A stretch of 44,186 bases of DNA from assembly GCA_024695285.1 (NCBI GenBank), contig JAILIM010000074.1, positions 1 through 44,186 on the forward strand. The letters are read 5' to 3'. Below, piece by piece: positions 17,749-25,837 of this stretch (its first letter is position 1; the number at the start of each line of letters is the position of its first letter). The position numbers and the translations under genes were made by a program. The stretch is from Bacteroidales bacterium (lineage in GTDB: Bacteria > Bacteroidota > Bacteroidia > Bacteroidales > UBA932). Below the pieces are notes generated by a model that saw only the letters and a program-made list of their open reading frames with translations, ran no database searches and was not told the DNA's origin.

Positions 17749-20700
17749 ATAGCTCGAAGTCAACTATTATCGGCCGGTGATCGGATGGCATCCGGAAACT
17801 GTCCACGTAGGGACTCTTGTCGCCCTTGTAGTTCCACTGGTCGTTCAGGATGAAGCCGTTGACAACTGTCTCCATCATTGCCGGCGACACATAGACATAG
17901 TCGATGCGGGAAGTACCATAGGTACTGGCCACAAAGTTATCCGGCGATGGATAGCGGCTGTTGATGACGTCCACCATGTCAGTGGTGTTCAGAATCTCGT
18001 CCTGGGTGAGGAAAGCGGTACTGGTGGTGGTATAGTTGTACGTGCCGTTATCCACTCTTGAGCGGGAATTCATGTCTCCCAGCAGCACCCAGTTCTCCAC
18101 GCCGGAGTACTGAGGGGCATTTATGGTATGGGCAAGGATGTACTGCATTTCATACTGGCGGTAGTAGTCGCCCTCGTAGGCCGCTTTGCTCCGCTCCTGG
18201 TCGGATGAGGCCACACCGAAGCCATAAGCCTGCGGCCACATATGGCAGGTCACGAAATAGATATCCCGGCCGCCGACGGTAATCTTCTGGATGGCGGCAC
18301 CGTGGGCGACAGGCTTGCCGGATGTATCTGTGTCCGTGATTTTGAGCACGGTGGTGATGGGATACTTGGCAGTGATTTCCTGGGGGTAGTTGTCCCGCCA
18401 GCCGCCGGTGGCCGCATAATTGTGGCCGTAACGCTTGGACAGTGTCAGCCAGTTGCTGGGCAGGTAACGACTGGAGCTGGACGCCGAAGTGTTGGTGTTG
18501 TTCTTGTAGATGGAGGACGCTTCGCACCAGACGCAGACGTCGGGATCGTACTTTTTCACGAAAGCCACGAAATCCTTGTAGTTGTTGGCCTGGTCGTACC
18601 ACATTCCGTTCTGGATGTTCCAGTACAACAGGCGCAGGTTGCCTTTGCGGGATGATCCGGGGATAGTACGTATCGTGAAGTCATCAAGCCAGAAGCCGTG
18701 GATGCCATAGGAGGAGCTGGCGCCCTTAATATCAAAGAGCGTTGCGTCGGTGGCGTTCGTTACTGTCATCTCCAGGGTATGCCATTCCTTGGCCGCCGCT
18801 ACGGAAGCTGGGATCACGAAAGTATTCTTACTGAATTTGGCCTCGCAATGATTGGACTTGATGCCCTTCGCCGTCGGAGTCACTTCAGCGCCGTCCAACC
18901 TGCAGGAGCTAATGTATCCGGCATTTAAAATGTCTATTAAAAGGGCGTCGTTGAATCCATTCTGCAGGCAGAAGCGGAATGAAATGACAATGTCTGTGAG
19001 GCTCTCTATACTGGAAAGGAACGGGGTGCGGACCTGGCCCCTATAGGAATTGCCTGTGCCGACGGCAAGGTAGCCGGGGCACTCCTGGCAACGGAACAGG
19101 TAGGTCCAGTCCGAGATGTTGCGGCTCGCCACGTAGGACTCACTTACTGCATGGGTTGCGCCGACGGTGCTGTTCTCAACGCCAGACCATGAATTTGGCT
19201 GGATGAAGCCGGTGCCGGGATTATTGTATGCTACTTTGGTCGCCGACATGGCATAACCATCGCGTTCCAGGCCACCAGAAATGCCTATCTGGGTATCATC
19301 GGGGGCATATCCGAAGGCGCTTTCGCCAGACATTATATCTCCGCCCCAGACGAAATTGTCGAAGCCTTCATAGAACAGCAGATCATCGTCAGGAGCCCAT
19401 GTCAGCAGCAGCTTGCAGACCTGCCCGGGCTTGAGGTCTATGGGGCTTATGGTCTTGCGCATCATCCTGTGCGAAGAGTCGCAGATGGTGAGTTCAAGGC
19501 CGGCGGAATAGTTGCCGGGGCTGATGAACAAAGGTATCGAGATTGCCTCGGAGGCAAGCGGTACGAAGTTGCCGTGTTCTGTACAGTTGACCACAGCCCA
19601 GTCGAGACCTTCCGTCAGGCCCAAGCCGGCTTCAGGAGTGTAGGCTGCGATGCCGCTGAGGCGCTCGCCAGCGAGAGCCCTTATCTTAACGGAACTGATT
19701 GATGCTGAGCCTTTAAGCCTCAGGTTCACGAGAGAGAGGCAGTCGGAGAAATTCAGGGTGTTGCCCATTTCGGAGCTCCAGCTCAAGAAGCGGGGGTAAG
19801 ACGGGTAGGCCGCCTGGGTGGCGCTCCAGAACTGTGAGTACGGAACCGGGACTCCGCTGAAAGGGTCGGAGCCGCACCAGGTTGAGGCGTCGGGGCCAAG
19901 CAAGGCAGCAGTGTACTTGCTGTCGGCAGCCGCAGGGGCTTCGATAAAGTAACGGCCGTCGGTATCGGTCTGTATGTCGCAGGAAGTTCCGTTCACGTTG
20001 ACCTTATATGTGCTCAGGTCGCCCGCATGAATGCCGAGGGCGGAGCAGATGTCGCTGCCGGCAGAAATGTAGAAACGCACATTGCCACCGCACGGGGTCA
20101 CGGAATTGATTCCCTCAAGCGCACCGAACGTGCCACGCTTTATGGTTTGGGCCCTGTGGGAGACAAGTTTGGAATCAGGCACGCCGCCGCTGTGCTTCAA
20201 AGTGATTGTCAAGCCTTCGGGCAGGGAGACGGGATACAGCACCGCATAGTACTGCTTACCGGGGACGAAGCCACCATCGGGGGCAGTTAAGGTAACTTCC
20301 TGTTTGGGATTTGTGATTTCCTGAAGTATTGGGATGCCTTCCTGGAGGGTCACCTTAGCCGTGCCGGCGATGGCCTCACCGCCGCAGCCGCTGAGCGACA
20401 CGTGGCTGACGCCCTCTTCGGAGAGCGAGAACTTGATGCCGCCGGCAACGTTGCAAAAGTGCATTTTGTTACCTTCTGCTGTAGCTACTGCAGGGAAAAG
20501 ATCGGTGTCGAACGTGCCTTCGACGGCCTGTTGGGTTTCAGGGATAGCGACAGTAATTGTGCCGTCGGAGGCCACTGACGCGACGTCGCTGACTGGGTAG
20601 ATGCCGTAATAGGTGTCGGACTGGGCAGCCTCGCCGGTGAATACGGCCACTGGACTGGGCTCAGTTTCACTGCTCACGAACTGCGCAGGGGCAGCACCGG

Positions 20701-20914
20701 CGCCGGCAAATACCAGTATCCTGTCGCCGACGCTCCACCAGACGCTCCTGCCGTCGGACTGGACGGAGGTTTTGGTTGCGGGACCGGTGGCTTCACGGGA
20801 TGCCGTGAACGAAAGATCGGAGACTGCAGTCCATTCCGGTTCCGACTCCCTGCTACAGGCAGCAAGCACGGCAGCACATAGAATCAGCTTGAATATAGTC
20901 TTGACGTGCATCAT
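17747..20914 (-). CDS. Surface lipoprotein: fimbrillin-like domain fused to EEP hydrolase
   Basis: A 1055-aa lipoprotein (signal ending LAACSRES). Residues about 30–270 form a fimbrillin-like domain ('LSFTASREATGPATKTS', 'WWSVGDRILVFAG', 'YYGIYPVSDVAS') absent from the paralogue at 215. From about residue 275 the protein is colinear with that 828-aa protein: 'PYSQFWSATQAA', jelly-roll, then the EEP domain. EEP motifs are WNIQNG (from W765), WCEA, GDMNSR and SDHRP, all intact, so an active phosphodiesterase/nuclease is expected. It is convergent with the operon and separated by the terminator, so it is transcribed on its own, from the short gap shared with rsmE. A second, separately regulated surface enzyme for the same substrate class is the simplest reading. 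Confidence 0.87.
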   Translation of the reverse strand: MMHVKTIFKLILCAAVLAACSRESEPEWTAVSDLSFTASREATGPATKTSVQSDGRSVWWSVGDRILVFAGAGAAPAQFVSSETEPSPVAVFTGEAAQSDTYYGIYPVSDVASVASDGTITVAIPETQQAVEGTFDTDLFPAVATAEGNKMHFCNVAGGIKFSLSEEGVSHVSLSGCGGEAIAGTAKVTLQEGIPILQEITNPKQEVTLTAPDGGFVPGKQYYAVLYPVSLPEGLTITLKHSGGVPDSKLVSHRAQTIKRGTFGALEGINSVTPCGGNVRFYISAGSDICSALGIHAGDLSTYKVNVNGTSCDIQTDTDGRYFIEAPAAADSKYTAALLGPDASTWCGSDPFSGVPVPYSQFWSATQAAYPSYPRFLSWSSEMGNTLNFSDCLSLVNLRLKGSASISSVKIRALAGERLSGIAAYTPEAGLGLTEGLDWAVVNCTEHGNFVPLASEAISIPLFISPGNYSAGLELTICDSSHRMMRKTISPIDLKPGQVCKLLLTWAPDDDLLFYEGFDNFVWGGDIMSGESAFGYAPDDTQIGISGGLERDGYAMSATKVAYNNPGTGFIQPNSWSGVENSTVGATHAVSESYVASRNISDWTYLFRCQECPGYLAVGTGNSYRGQVRTPFLSSIESLTDIVISFRFCLQNGFNDALLIDILNAGYISSCRLDGAEVTPTAKGIKSNHCEAKFSKNTFVIPASVAAAKEWHTLEMTVTNATDATLFDIKGASSSYGIHGFWLDDFTIRTIPGSSRKGNLRLLYWNIQNGMWYDQANNYKDFVAFVKKYDPDVCVWCEASSIYKNNTNTSASSSSRYLPSNWLTLSKRYGHNYAATGGWRDNYPQEITAKYPITTVLKITDTDTSGKPVAHGAAIQKITVGGRDIYFVTCHMWPQAYGFGVASSDQERSKAAYEGDYYRQYEMQYILAHTINAPQYSGVENWVLLGDMNSRSRVDNGTYNYTTTSTAFLTQDEILNTTDMVDVINSRYPSPDNFVASTYGTSRIDYVYVSPAMMETVVNGFILNDQWNYKGDKSPYVDSFRMPSDHRPIIVDFEL

Positions 20915-20969
20915 TTCTATAAGTTTGTTGGTGTAAAGTTAAGCATTTTTCACCATCTTTGCAGTACTT

Positions 20970-21674
20970 ATGGAACTTTTCTTCAGCGACGTCATCGATA
21001 ACGGGCTCATACTGCTAGACCAGGAAGAATCCACCCACTGCGTCCGCGTACTGCGGCACAGGGCGGGAGATGAGATTTCAGTGATTGACGGCAGGGGCAC
21101 ACTTTACCGCTGCATCCTCGAGAATGCCGACCCCAAGGGGGCATCGGCCCGCGTGGTATCAAGCGAGCCCGGTTTCGGCGGGCATCCGTACCACCTGACC
21201 ATGGCGGTCTGCCCCACGAAGAACATCGACCGTTTCGAGTGGTTCGTGGAGAAAGCTACGGAGATTAGCGTGGACGTAATTGCGCCCGTGCTCGGCGAGC
21301 GCTCTGAGCGCAAGGTGCTTAAAACCGAGAGGTTGGAGCGCATCGTCCGCTCCGCCGCCAAGCAGTCGCTAAAGGGCGCCGTCCCCACGATTGCTGCCCC
21401 CTGCTCAGTCCGCGACTTCATCCTCTCAGCCCCCGACTCCGCCCTCAAAATGATCTGTTACTGCTTCGACGGCGACAAATTCACGGTAAAAGAATTACTT
21501 GAGAATTGTTCTAATGATATTTATATCTTGATTGGACCGGAGGGAGACTTTTCTCCGGAGGAGGCGGAATTGGCGCTGAGCCGGGGTTGGAAGCCCGTCA
21601 CATTAGGAAAAAGCCGCCTCCGGACGGAGACGGCTGCACTCGTAGCTGTCGCTCAGGTTTACTCAGCCTTCTGA
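20970..21674 (+). CDS. rsmE: 16S rRNA m3U1498 methyltransferase RsmE
   Basis: A 234-aa protein of normal RsmE length. The N-terminal PUA-like part carries 'THCVRVLRHRAGDEI' and 'IDGRG'. The SPOUT methyltransferase part shows 'KNIDRFEWFVEKATEI', 'SAAKQSLKGAVP', 'LIGPEGDFSPEE' and the knot motif 'LGKSRLRTETAALVA'. RsmE uses S-adenosylmethionine to methylate N3 of U1498 in the small ribosomal subunit. The gene is divergent from the 1055-aa lipoprotein gene and its last 16 bases overlap the convergent Cys-rich gene. A weak -7-like CATCTTTG lies at 20954–20961. Confidence 0.95.
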   Translation: MELFFSDVIDNGLILLDQEESTHCVRVLRHRAGDEISVIDGRGTLYRCILENADPKGASARVVSSEPGFGGHPYHLTMAVCPTKNIDRFEWFVEKATEISVDVIAPVLGERSERKVLKTERLERIVRSAAKQSLKGAVPTIAAPCSVRDFILSAPDSALKMICYCFDGDKFTVKELLENCSNDIYILIGPEGDFSPEEAELALSRGWKPVTLGKSRLRTETAALVAVAQVYSAF

Positions 21675-21892
21675 CAGCCCTCGCAAGTCTGGCCTTCAGC
21701 CTTCTCGCACTTTTCCTGGCAATCCTTGCAGTCACCGCTGCACTCCTTGCCTTCTTCCTTGCACTTGTCGCAGCAAGCCTCTGCCTGCTCGACTGCAGCA
21801 GCTTCGCCTTCGCTCTGCTTGTTCTGGTTGTTGTTGCAGCAGGCGCAGAAGCACATGGCTGCAATGGCGAGAGAAATAATAACCTTCTTCAT
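21659..21892 (-). CDS. Small Cys-rich lipoprotein
   Basis: A 77-aa protein with a hydrophobic signal ending in a Cys cluster (CFCACC), consistent with SPII lipidation. The mature part is Glu/Lys/Cys-rich, with nine Cys in the last 40 residues arranged as CCDKC, CSGDCKDCQEKC and CEGC. The spacing suggests metal binding or multiple disulphides, but no named family is recognised. Its 3' end overlaps rsmE by 16 bases in the convergent orientation. A good promoter (TTTG-N19-TAATTTTG) lies upstream, so it is a single-gene transcript. Function unknown; metal or redox buffering at the envelope is only a guess. Confidence 0.72.
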   Translation of the reverse strand: MKKVIISLAIAAMCFCACCNNNQNKQSEGEAAAVEQAEACCDKCKEEGKECSGDCKDCQEKCEKAEGQTCEGCQKAE

Positions 21893-21934
21893 TGTACTAA
21901 AAATTTAAATGGTTAAACTTTTTCAACCAACCCG

Positions 21935-21965
21935 CAAAATTACCACTTTATTTTGGTAATTCAAA
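21935..21965 (-). promoter_or_regulatory. Promoter TTTG-N19-TAATTTTG for the Cys-rich lipoprotein
   Basis: On the minus strand TTTG (21962–21965) and TAATTTTG (21935–21942) are separated by 19 bases, the normal Bacteroidota arrangement. The -33 box lies inside the end of the upstream phosphoesterase gene, and the -7 box coincides with the T-tract of its putative terminator. Confidence 0.6.
21939..21960 (-). terminator. Weak hairpin at the end of the mutL operon
   Basis: ATTACCA and TGGTAAT form a 7-bp stem with an 8-base loop, followed on the minus strand by TTTTG. The phosphoesterase stop codon lies in the loop. The stem is AT-rich, so termination is probably leaky. Confidence 0.4.
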
Positions 21966-22439
21966 GACTTCCATATCTTTAACTTCTCCTTTCTCTATTT
22001 TAAAGCGCAGTGCGGTGCGCACAAGCTGCCATCCCTGCAGGCCCGCAGCCCCGGGATTGATATAAAGGAGATTGTATTTAGTATCCCTCATAACTTTCAG
22101 AATATGCGAGTGGCCGCAGATAAAAATGTCCGGCTTGTGCTGCTCGATCAGGGCCCTCGCGGACGGATAATAATGCCCCGGCGAGCCCCCGATATGAGTC
22201 ATCAGGACCTTCATCCCCTGCAACTGCAACACCTGCGCCTCCGGATACATATACCGTATTCCCGATCCGTCGCAGTTCCCGTGTACCCCCACCACCGGCT
22301 TAAACTCAGCAATCCCGTCGGCAAACGAAGCGTCACCGCCCCAGTCCCCCGCATGCCAAATCACATCCACCGGTTCAAAGAACTCCTTGAACTGCTCCCC
22401 AAACACCCCATGTGTGTCAGATATAAGTCCAATATACAT
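21948..22439 (-). CDS. YfcE/MJ0936-family metallophosphoesterase
   Basis: A 163-aa calcineurin-like phosphoesterase. Dimetal motifs are in order: SDTHG near the N-terminus, HAGDWGG, GNCDG, THIGG and CGHSHI. Proteins of this family hydrolyse phosphodiesters in vitro; the physiological substrate is generally unknown. I chose the ATG at 22439 because the family starts directly with 'MYIGLISDTHG'; the longer frame upstream lies inside tsaC and lacks homology. The ATG overlaps the tsaC stop by one base (TAATG), which indicates translational coupling. It is the last gene of a five-gene housekeeping operon. Confidence 0.9.
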   Translation of the reverse strand: MYIGLISDTHGVFGEQFKEFFEPVDVIWHAGDWGGDASFADGIAEFKPVVGVHGNCDGSGIRYMYPEAQVLQLQGMKVLMTHIGGSPGHYYPSARALIEQHKPDIFICGHSHILKVMRDTKYNLLYINPGAAGLQGWQLVRTALRFKIEKGEVKDMEVFELPK

Positions 22440-23002
22440 TACGGTCGGATGATTTCGACCTCGCCACGGAGGCCGAGTTTGATAATCTGGGACGGCCGAC
22501 CGGTGGCGCCGGCTTCGAACCTGCGCGGAGCACACCAGTCAACGGCGCCCACAATCTCCGGCGAAATCTCAGCAAACGACGCCGGAGAAGGCTCACCCGA
22601 AACATTCGCCGACGTCGACACAAGCGGCCTGCGCAGGCGGCGGATCAACGCCTCACAAAACTCATGACGCGGAATCCTTATCCCCACCGAACCATCCTCC
22701 GCCACAACCTCCGGCGCCAGCCCCTGCGCCCCCGGATACACAATCGTCATCGGAGCATCATTCACCTCCACCAAGTCAATCGCAATCGACGGAATCTCCC
22801 TGACGTGCAGCGCCACCATATCCAGGTCGCACGCCAGCACCACAAGCGACTTCGCCTCGCTGCGCCTCTTGATAGCGAACACCTTCGCCACCGCCTCCGG
22901 ATTAGTCGCATCGCATCCCAGGCCCCACACGGTGTCCGTAGGATACAGAATTACTCCGCCCGCCTTCAAGACGCGGACGGCCTCGTCAATAATCTCTTTC
23001 AT
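22439..23002 (-). CDS. tsaC: Threonylcarbamoyl-AMP synthase (TsaC/YrdC)
   Basis: A 187-aa YrdC-domain protein of single-domain TsaC length. Motifs: 'GGVILYPTDTVWGLGCDA', 'FAIKRRSEAKSLVVL' (KRR and Lys for nucleotide/threonine binding), 'GSVGIRIPRHEF' and 'LVSTSANVSGEPSP'. It makes threonylcarbamoyl-AMP from threonine, bicarbonate and ATP for the t6A37 modification of ANN-decoding tRNAs. It overlaps the rhomboid gene by four bases (ATGA) at its start and the phosphoesterase by one base at its end, so it is part of a tightly coupled operon. Confidence 0.94.
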   Translation of the reverse strand: MKEIIDEAVRVLKAGGVILYPTDTVWGLGCDATNPEAVAKVFAIKRRSEAKSLVVLACDLDMVALHVREIPSIAIDLVEVNDAPMTIVYPGAQGLAPEVVAEDGSVGIRIPRHEFCEALIRRLRRPLVSTSANVSGEPSPASFAEISPEIVGAVDWCAPRRFEAGATGRPSQIIKLGLRGEVEIIRP

Positions 23003-23691
23003 AACGTATCTCGCTCAAACAGAACGCCTCTTGCCCGCCAAATCTTAATCATGATCCAGCCGATCAGCATGCCGCCAAGGTGCGCGAAATGCGCCACGCC
23101 GTCGGCAAAACCGACCACCCCAGTGAACAGTTCAATCACGGCAAAGATAATCACCATCCATTTCGCACTCAGCGTCACGGGCGGGAAAATCAGCGTCAGC
23201 TTCGACTGCGGGAACAGCATCGCGTAGCCGATCAGCACGCCGTAGATGGCACCGGAAGCGCCCACGGTCGGAGTGCTCTTCAGCGCCATAATCGACTCCA
23301 GGGCAAGCTTCGAATCGGAACCCAGGAACGCCTGCATCTCGATGTACTGCGTGCCCATCTGGAGCGCCGCGGCGCCAAACCCGCAGATGAAATAGAATAG
23401 CAGGAACTTCTTGCTCCCAATGATGCGCTCAACCACCACGCCGAAGATAAACAGCGTGTACATGTTGAACAGGATGTGCCAGAAGCCGCCGTGCATAAAC
23501 ATGTGCGTTATCACCTGCCACCAGCGGAAATACGGAGACGTCGGATAGAAAAGCCCGAAGGTACCTATCATGTAGTTTTCATTGATAATCGTGGCCACGA
23601 AGACCAGCACGTTGACCAGGATAAGGTTCTTGGTCACCGTGGGAATGCGGGACAGAAAGCCGCCGCTGTTTTCCTGGTAGTAGTATGACAT
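22999..23691 (-). CDS. Rhomboid-family intramembrane serine protease
   Basis: A 230-aa integral membrane protein with about six hydrophobic segments. Rhomboid motifs are present: 'HMFMHGGFWHILFNMY' (oxyanion-side HxxxN), GASGAIYG with the catalytic Ser146, and AHFAHLGG with the catalytic His204. It cleaves transmembrane segments of other membrane proteins; its substrate here is unknown. The ATG at 23691 follows the mutL stop by two bases. A TTG at 23697 would add two residues and overlap mutL, and I consider it less likely. The conserved position between mutL and tsaC suggests a stable core operon. Confidence 0.93.
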   Translation of the reverse strand: MSYYYQENSGGFLSRIPTVTKNLILVNVLVFVATIINENYMIGTFGLFYPTSPYFRWWQVITHMFMHGGFWHILFNMYTLFIFGVVVERIIGSKKFLLFYFICGFGAAALQMGTQYIEMQAFLGSDSKLALESIMALKSTPTVGASGAIYGVLIGYAMLFPQSKLTLIFPPVTLSAKWMVIIFAVIELFTGVVGFADGVAHFAHLGGMLIGWIMIKIWRARGVLFERDTL

Positions 23692-23693
23692 CC

Positions 23694-25487
23694 TCAAAAT
23701 CTCTTTTCAATCTCGTCCGCTCCCAGCACCGACACAATCTTGCGGCCGTTGGAAGTGAACTCTGCGTTTTCGCAGGCAAAAAGCATGTCCAGCAAGTGCT
23801 GCGCCGCCTGCGGGGAATCGGGCACCTGGGCATTCACGGAGCCCAGCATAGCGAACTTGGACGCCGTCTTCTGCTGCATCACCGCATCCAGCCCCGTGCC
23901 GCAGTCGGACAGTATGAGCATCAGGTCACCTATCATCTGCTCCACCTTGCCGGGTTCGCAGCTGTAACCCTCCGGCACGCCTTCGACGGCAACCGTGTCC
24001 GTGCCGATGGGGGTTATGTCGAAGCCCAGGCTTGACAGCAGCTCCGCATTCTCGTCAAAAAGCAGCCTCTGCTGCACGCCCACCTTCACCTGCACGGGGA
24101 AGAGTGCGGTCTGTGTGACGTGCTCCCCTTCCGCCACGGCCCTCAGGGCGCTCTCGTAGAGGATACGCTCCCAGGCGCGGCGTATGTGGACTATCATCAG
24201 CCCCGATTCACTGCGGGTCACGATGAAGCGTCCCTGGATTATCATCAGGTCGGCCGCCGCCTGCGCGGAGTCGAAGAGCCGGCCGAAGTCGGGCTTGCGG
24301 CCGGATAAGCCTCCTCGTTCATACGAGGGGGCCGGCTGCTGCACCTGCGGCTCACTGGGACCGGGGTTAAAGGGGTCGAATGTGGGGTCGAATTCGACCG
24401 AAGGGGTGAATGTCGAACCTCTGTACTCTTCGAAGCCGCGGCCACGGTTGGGGAATTCGACAGAGCCTTCGGTGTCGAAATCCAGGCTCGCCCCGAAACT
24501 GCCGCGGCCAAGAGCCTCGCGCACAGCAGCATAGAGCACCTGGAAGATGACGTTGTCGTCTTCAAACTTGATTTCAGTCTTCGTGGGGTGGATGTTCACG
24601 TCCACGGAATGGGGGTCGACCTGCAGGAATATAAAGTATGAAGGGGTGAGGCCGTCGGAAATGAATTCCTCGTAGGCCTTCATGACTGCCTTGTGGAGGT
24701 AGGGACTGCGGAAATAGCGCCCGCCGACGAAGAAGAACTGGTTGCCAACGGCCTTGCGAGCGCTCTCCGGACGCCCTGCGAAGCCGCTGATCTTCACGAT
24801 GGAAGTATCGGCTGTCACGTCCACCACTTCGCCGACGACGTTTCGGCCGATGACGTCCTGGATACGGAACTTGAGCGACTGTGCCTTGCGCAGCACGAAG
24901 ACTTCCTTGCCGTTGTGGGACAGGGTGAAGCCTATTTCGGGACGGGGTATGGCGATGCGTGTGAATTCTTCCACTATGTGCTTGAATTCCACGTTGTCGG
25001 ACTTCAGGAACTTGCGGCGGGCGGGGGTGTTGTAGAACAGGTTGCGGACCGCGAAATTGGAGCCTACTGGGGCAGAGACGGAGGAGGTCTTGACGGCTTC
25101 CTCGCCGCTTATGGTCACCTGCGTGGCAGTTTCGTCCTGGGGGCGGCGCGTGCGGAGGGTCACCTGCGCCACGGCGGCGATGCTGGCCAGCGCCTCCCCG
25201 CGGAAGCCGTAGGTCAGTATGTTCTCGAGGTCGGCGGCGGTCGCAATCTTGGATGTGGCGTGGCGCTCGAAGCAGAGGACCGCGTCCGATGGGCTCATGC
25301 CGGAGCCGTTGTCGATGACCTGCACGAGCGTGCGGCCGGCGTCAGTGATAACCACGTCCACCTGCGTTGCGCCTGCGTCCACGGCGTTCTCCATCAGTTC
25401 CTTGACCACGGAAGCCGGTCTCTGGACCACTTCTCCCGCGGCGATCATATTGGATATCCTGGCCGAAAGTACCTTAAGCCTTCCCAT
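23694..25487 (-). CDS. mutL: DNA mismatch repair protein MutL
   Basis: A 597-aa protein. The N-terminal GHKL ATPase is intact: 'IAAGEVVQRPASVVKELMENAVDAGA' region, DNGSGM, 'TYGFRGEALASIAAV' and 'NLFYNTPARRKFL'. A linker (about 330–415) is Pro/Phe-rich. The C-terminal dimerisation domain is present, but the DQHA-type segment reads IVHIRRAWERILYE (around H434), so the endonuclease metal motif is not conserved. MutL couples MutS mismatch recognition to strand removal. The start at 25487 matches the family's 'IRVLSARIAN'-type beginning (here MGRLKVLSARISNM); an in-frame ATG 27 bases upstream lies in the preceding gene. It starts one base after that gene's stop. Confidence 0.95.
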   Translation of the reverse strand: MGRLKVLSARISNMIAAGEVVQRPASVVKELMENAVDAGATQVDVVITDAGRTLVQVIDNGSGMSPSDAVLCFERHATSKIATAADLENILTYGFRGEALASIAAVAQVTLRTRRPQDETATQVTISGEEAVKTSSVSAPVGSNFAVRNLFYNTPARRKFLKSDNVEFKHIVEEFTRIAIPRPEIGFTLSHNGKEVFVLRKAQSLKFRIQDVIGRNVVGEVVDVTADTSIVKISGFAGRPESARKAVGNQFFFVGGRYFRSPYLHKAVMKAYEEFISDGLTPSYFIFLQVDPHSVDVNIHPTKTEIKFEDDNVIFQVLYAAVREALGRGSFGASLDFDTEGSVEFPNRGRGFEEYRGSTFTPSVEFDPTFDPFNPGPSEPQVQQPAPSYERGGLSGRKPDFGRLFDSAQAAADLMIIQGRFIVTRSESGLMIVHIRRAWERILYESALRAVAEGEHVTQTALFPVQVKVGVQQRLLFDENAELLSSLGFDITPIGTDTVAVEGVPEGYSCEPGKVEQMIGDLMLILSDCGTGLDAVMQQKTASKFAMLGSVNAQVPDSPQAAQHLLDMLFACENAEFTSNGRKIVSVLGADEIEKRF

Positions 25488-25488
25488 C

Positions 25489-25791
25489 CTACAGCATTGA
25501 ATAGAATTTGGCAATGAAGTACAGTATCGCCACGATCAGCAGCAGGCTGATGATGCCGATGATGGTGTGGGTCTTCCCCAGATGGCTGCGGGTGCGGCTG
25601 TAAGCCCCGTCGCGGAGCGAACCCTTGATATAGGAGCCTGGGACGTAGGTACCCTTCTCCTTTTCTTTCTCGAACGTACCGTCCACGGCGCCGAACATCT
25701 GCTTGCGCTTCTCCTCTTCAGGATCGTAGTAGATCGGCTTGTAGTTGAATACGCGGTGCTCGCTTTCTCCGAAAAAATTGAATAATCCCAT
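25489..25791 (-). CDS. Small membrane-anchored protein of unknown function
   Basis: A 100-aa protein. The N-terminal 70 residues are charged and soluble-looking (YYDPEEEKRKQMFG and a basic SRTRSHLGKT stretch). A single C-terminal transmembrane helix (about 75–97: 'HTIIGIISLLLIVAILYFIA') makes it look tail-anchored. I recall similar short proteins directly upstream of mutL in Bacteroidota genomes, but they have no assigned role. It is first in the operon: a -7 box TAATTTTG precedes it, and its stop is one base from the mutL start. Confidence 0.75.
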   Translation of the reverse strand: MGLFNFFGESEHRVFNYKPIYYDPEEEKRKQMFGAVDGTFEKEKEKGTYVPGSYIKGSLRDGAYSRTRSHLGKTHTIIGIISLLLIVAILYFIAKFYSML

Positions 25792-25798
25792 AAGTATG

Positions 25799-25818
25799 CA
25801 AAATTAATTATATTTTTG
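25799..25818. promoter_or_regulatory. Divergent -7 elements for the mutL operon and the yhhN-like gene
   Basis: On the minus strand TAATTTTG occupies 25799–25806, seven bases before the ATG at 25791. On the plus strand TATTTTTG occupies 25811–25818, 19 bases before the ATG at 25838. Both match TAnnTTTG. The two transcripts would have very short leaders, and the promoters sit back to back within 20 bases. Confidence 0.55.
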
Positions 25819-25837
25819 TAAACAAATCGGATTCATT

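Noticed and set aside
22440..22535. N-terminal extension of the phosphoesterase
   Set aside because: The extra 32 codons lie inside tsaC and are Arg/Pro-rich without homology, while the family begins at the ATG at 22439.
24693..25517. Plus-strand open frame of 274 codons opposite mutL
   Set aside because: mutL is certain on the other strand; the frame is a codon-bias shadow without motifs.
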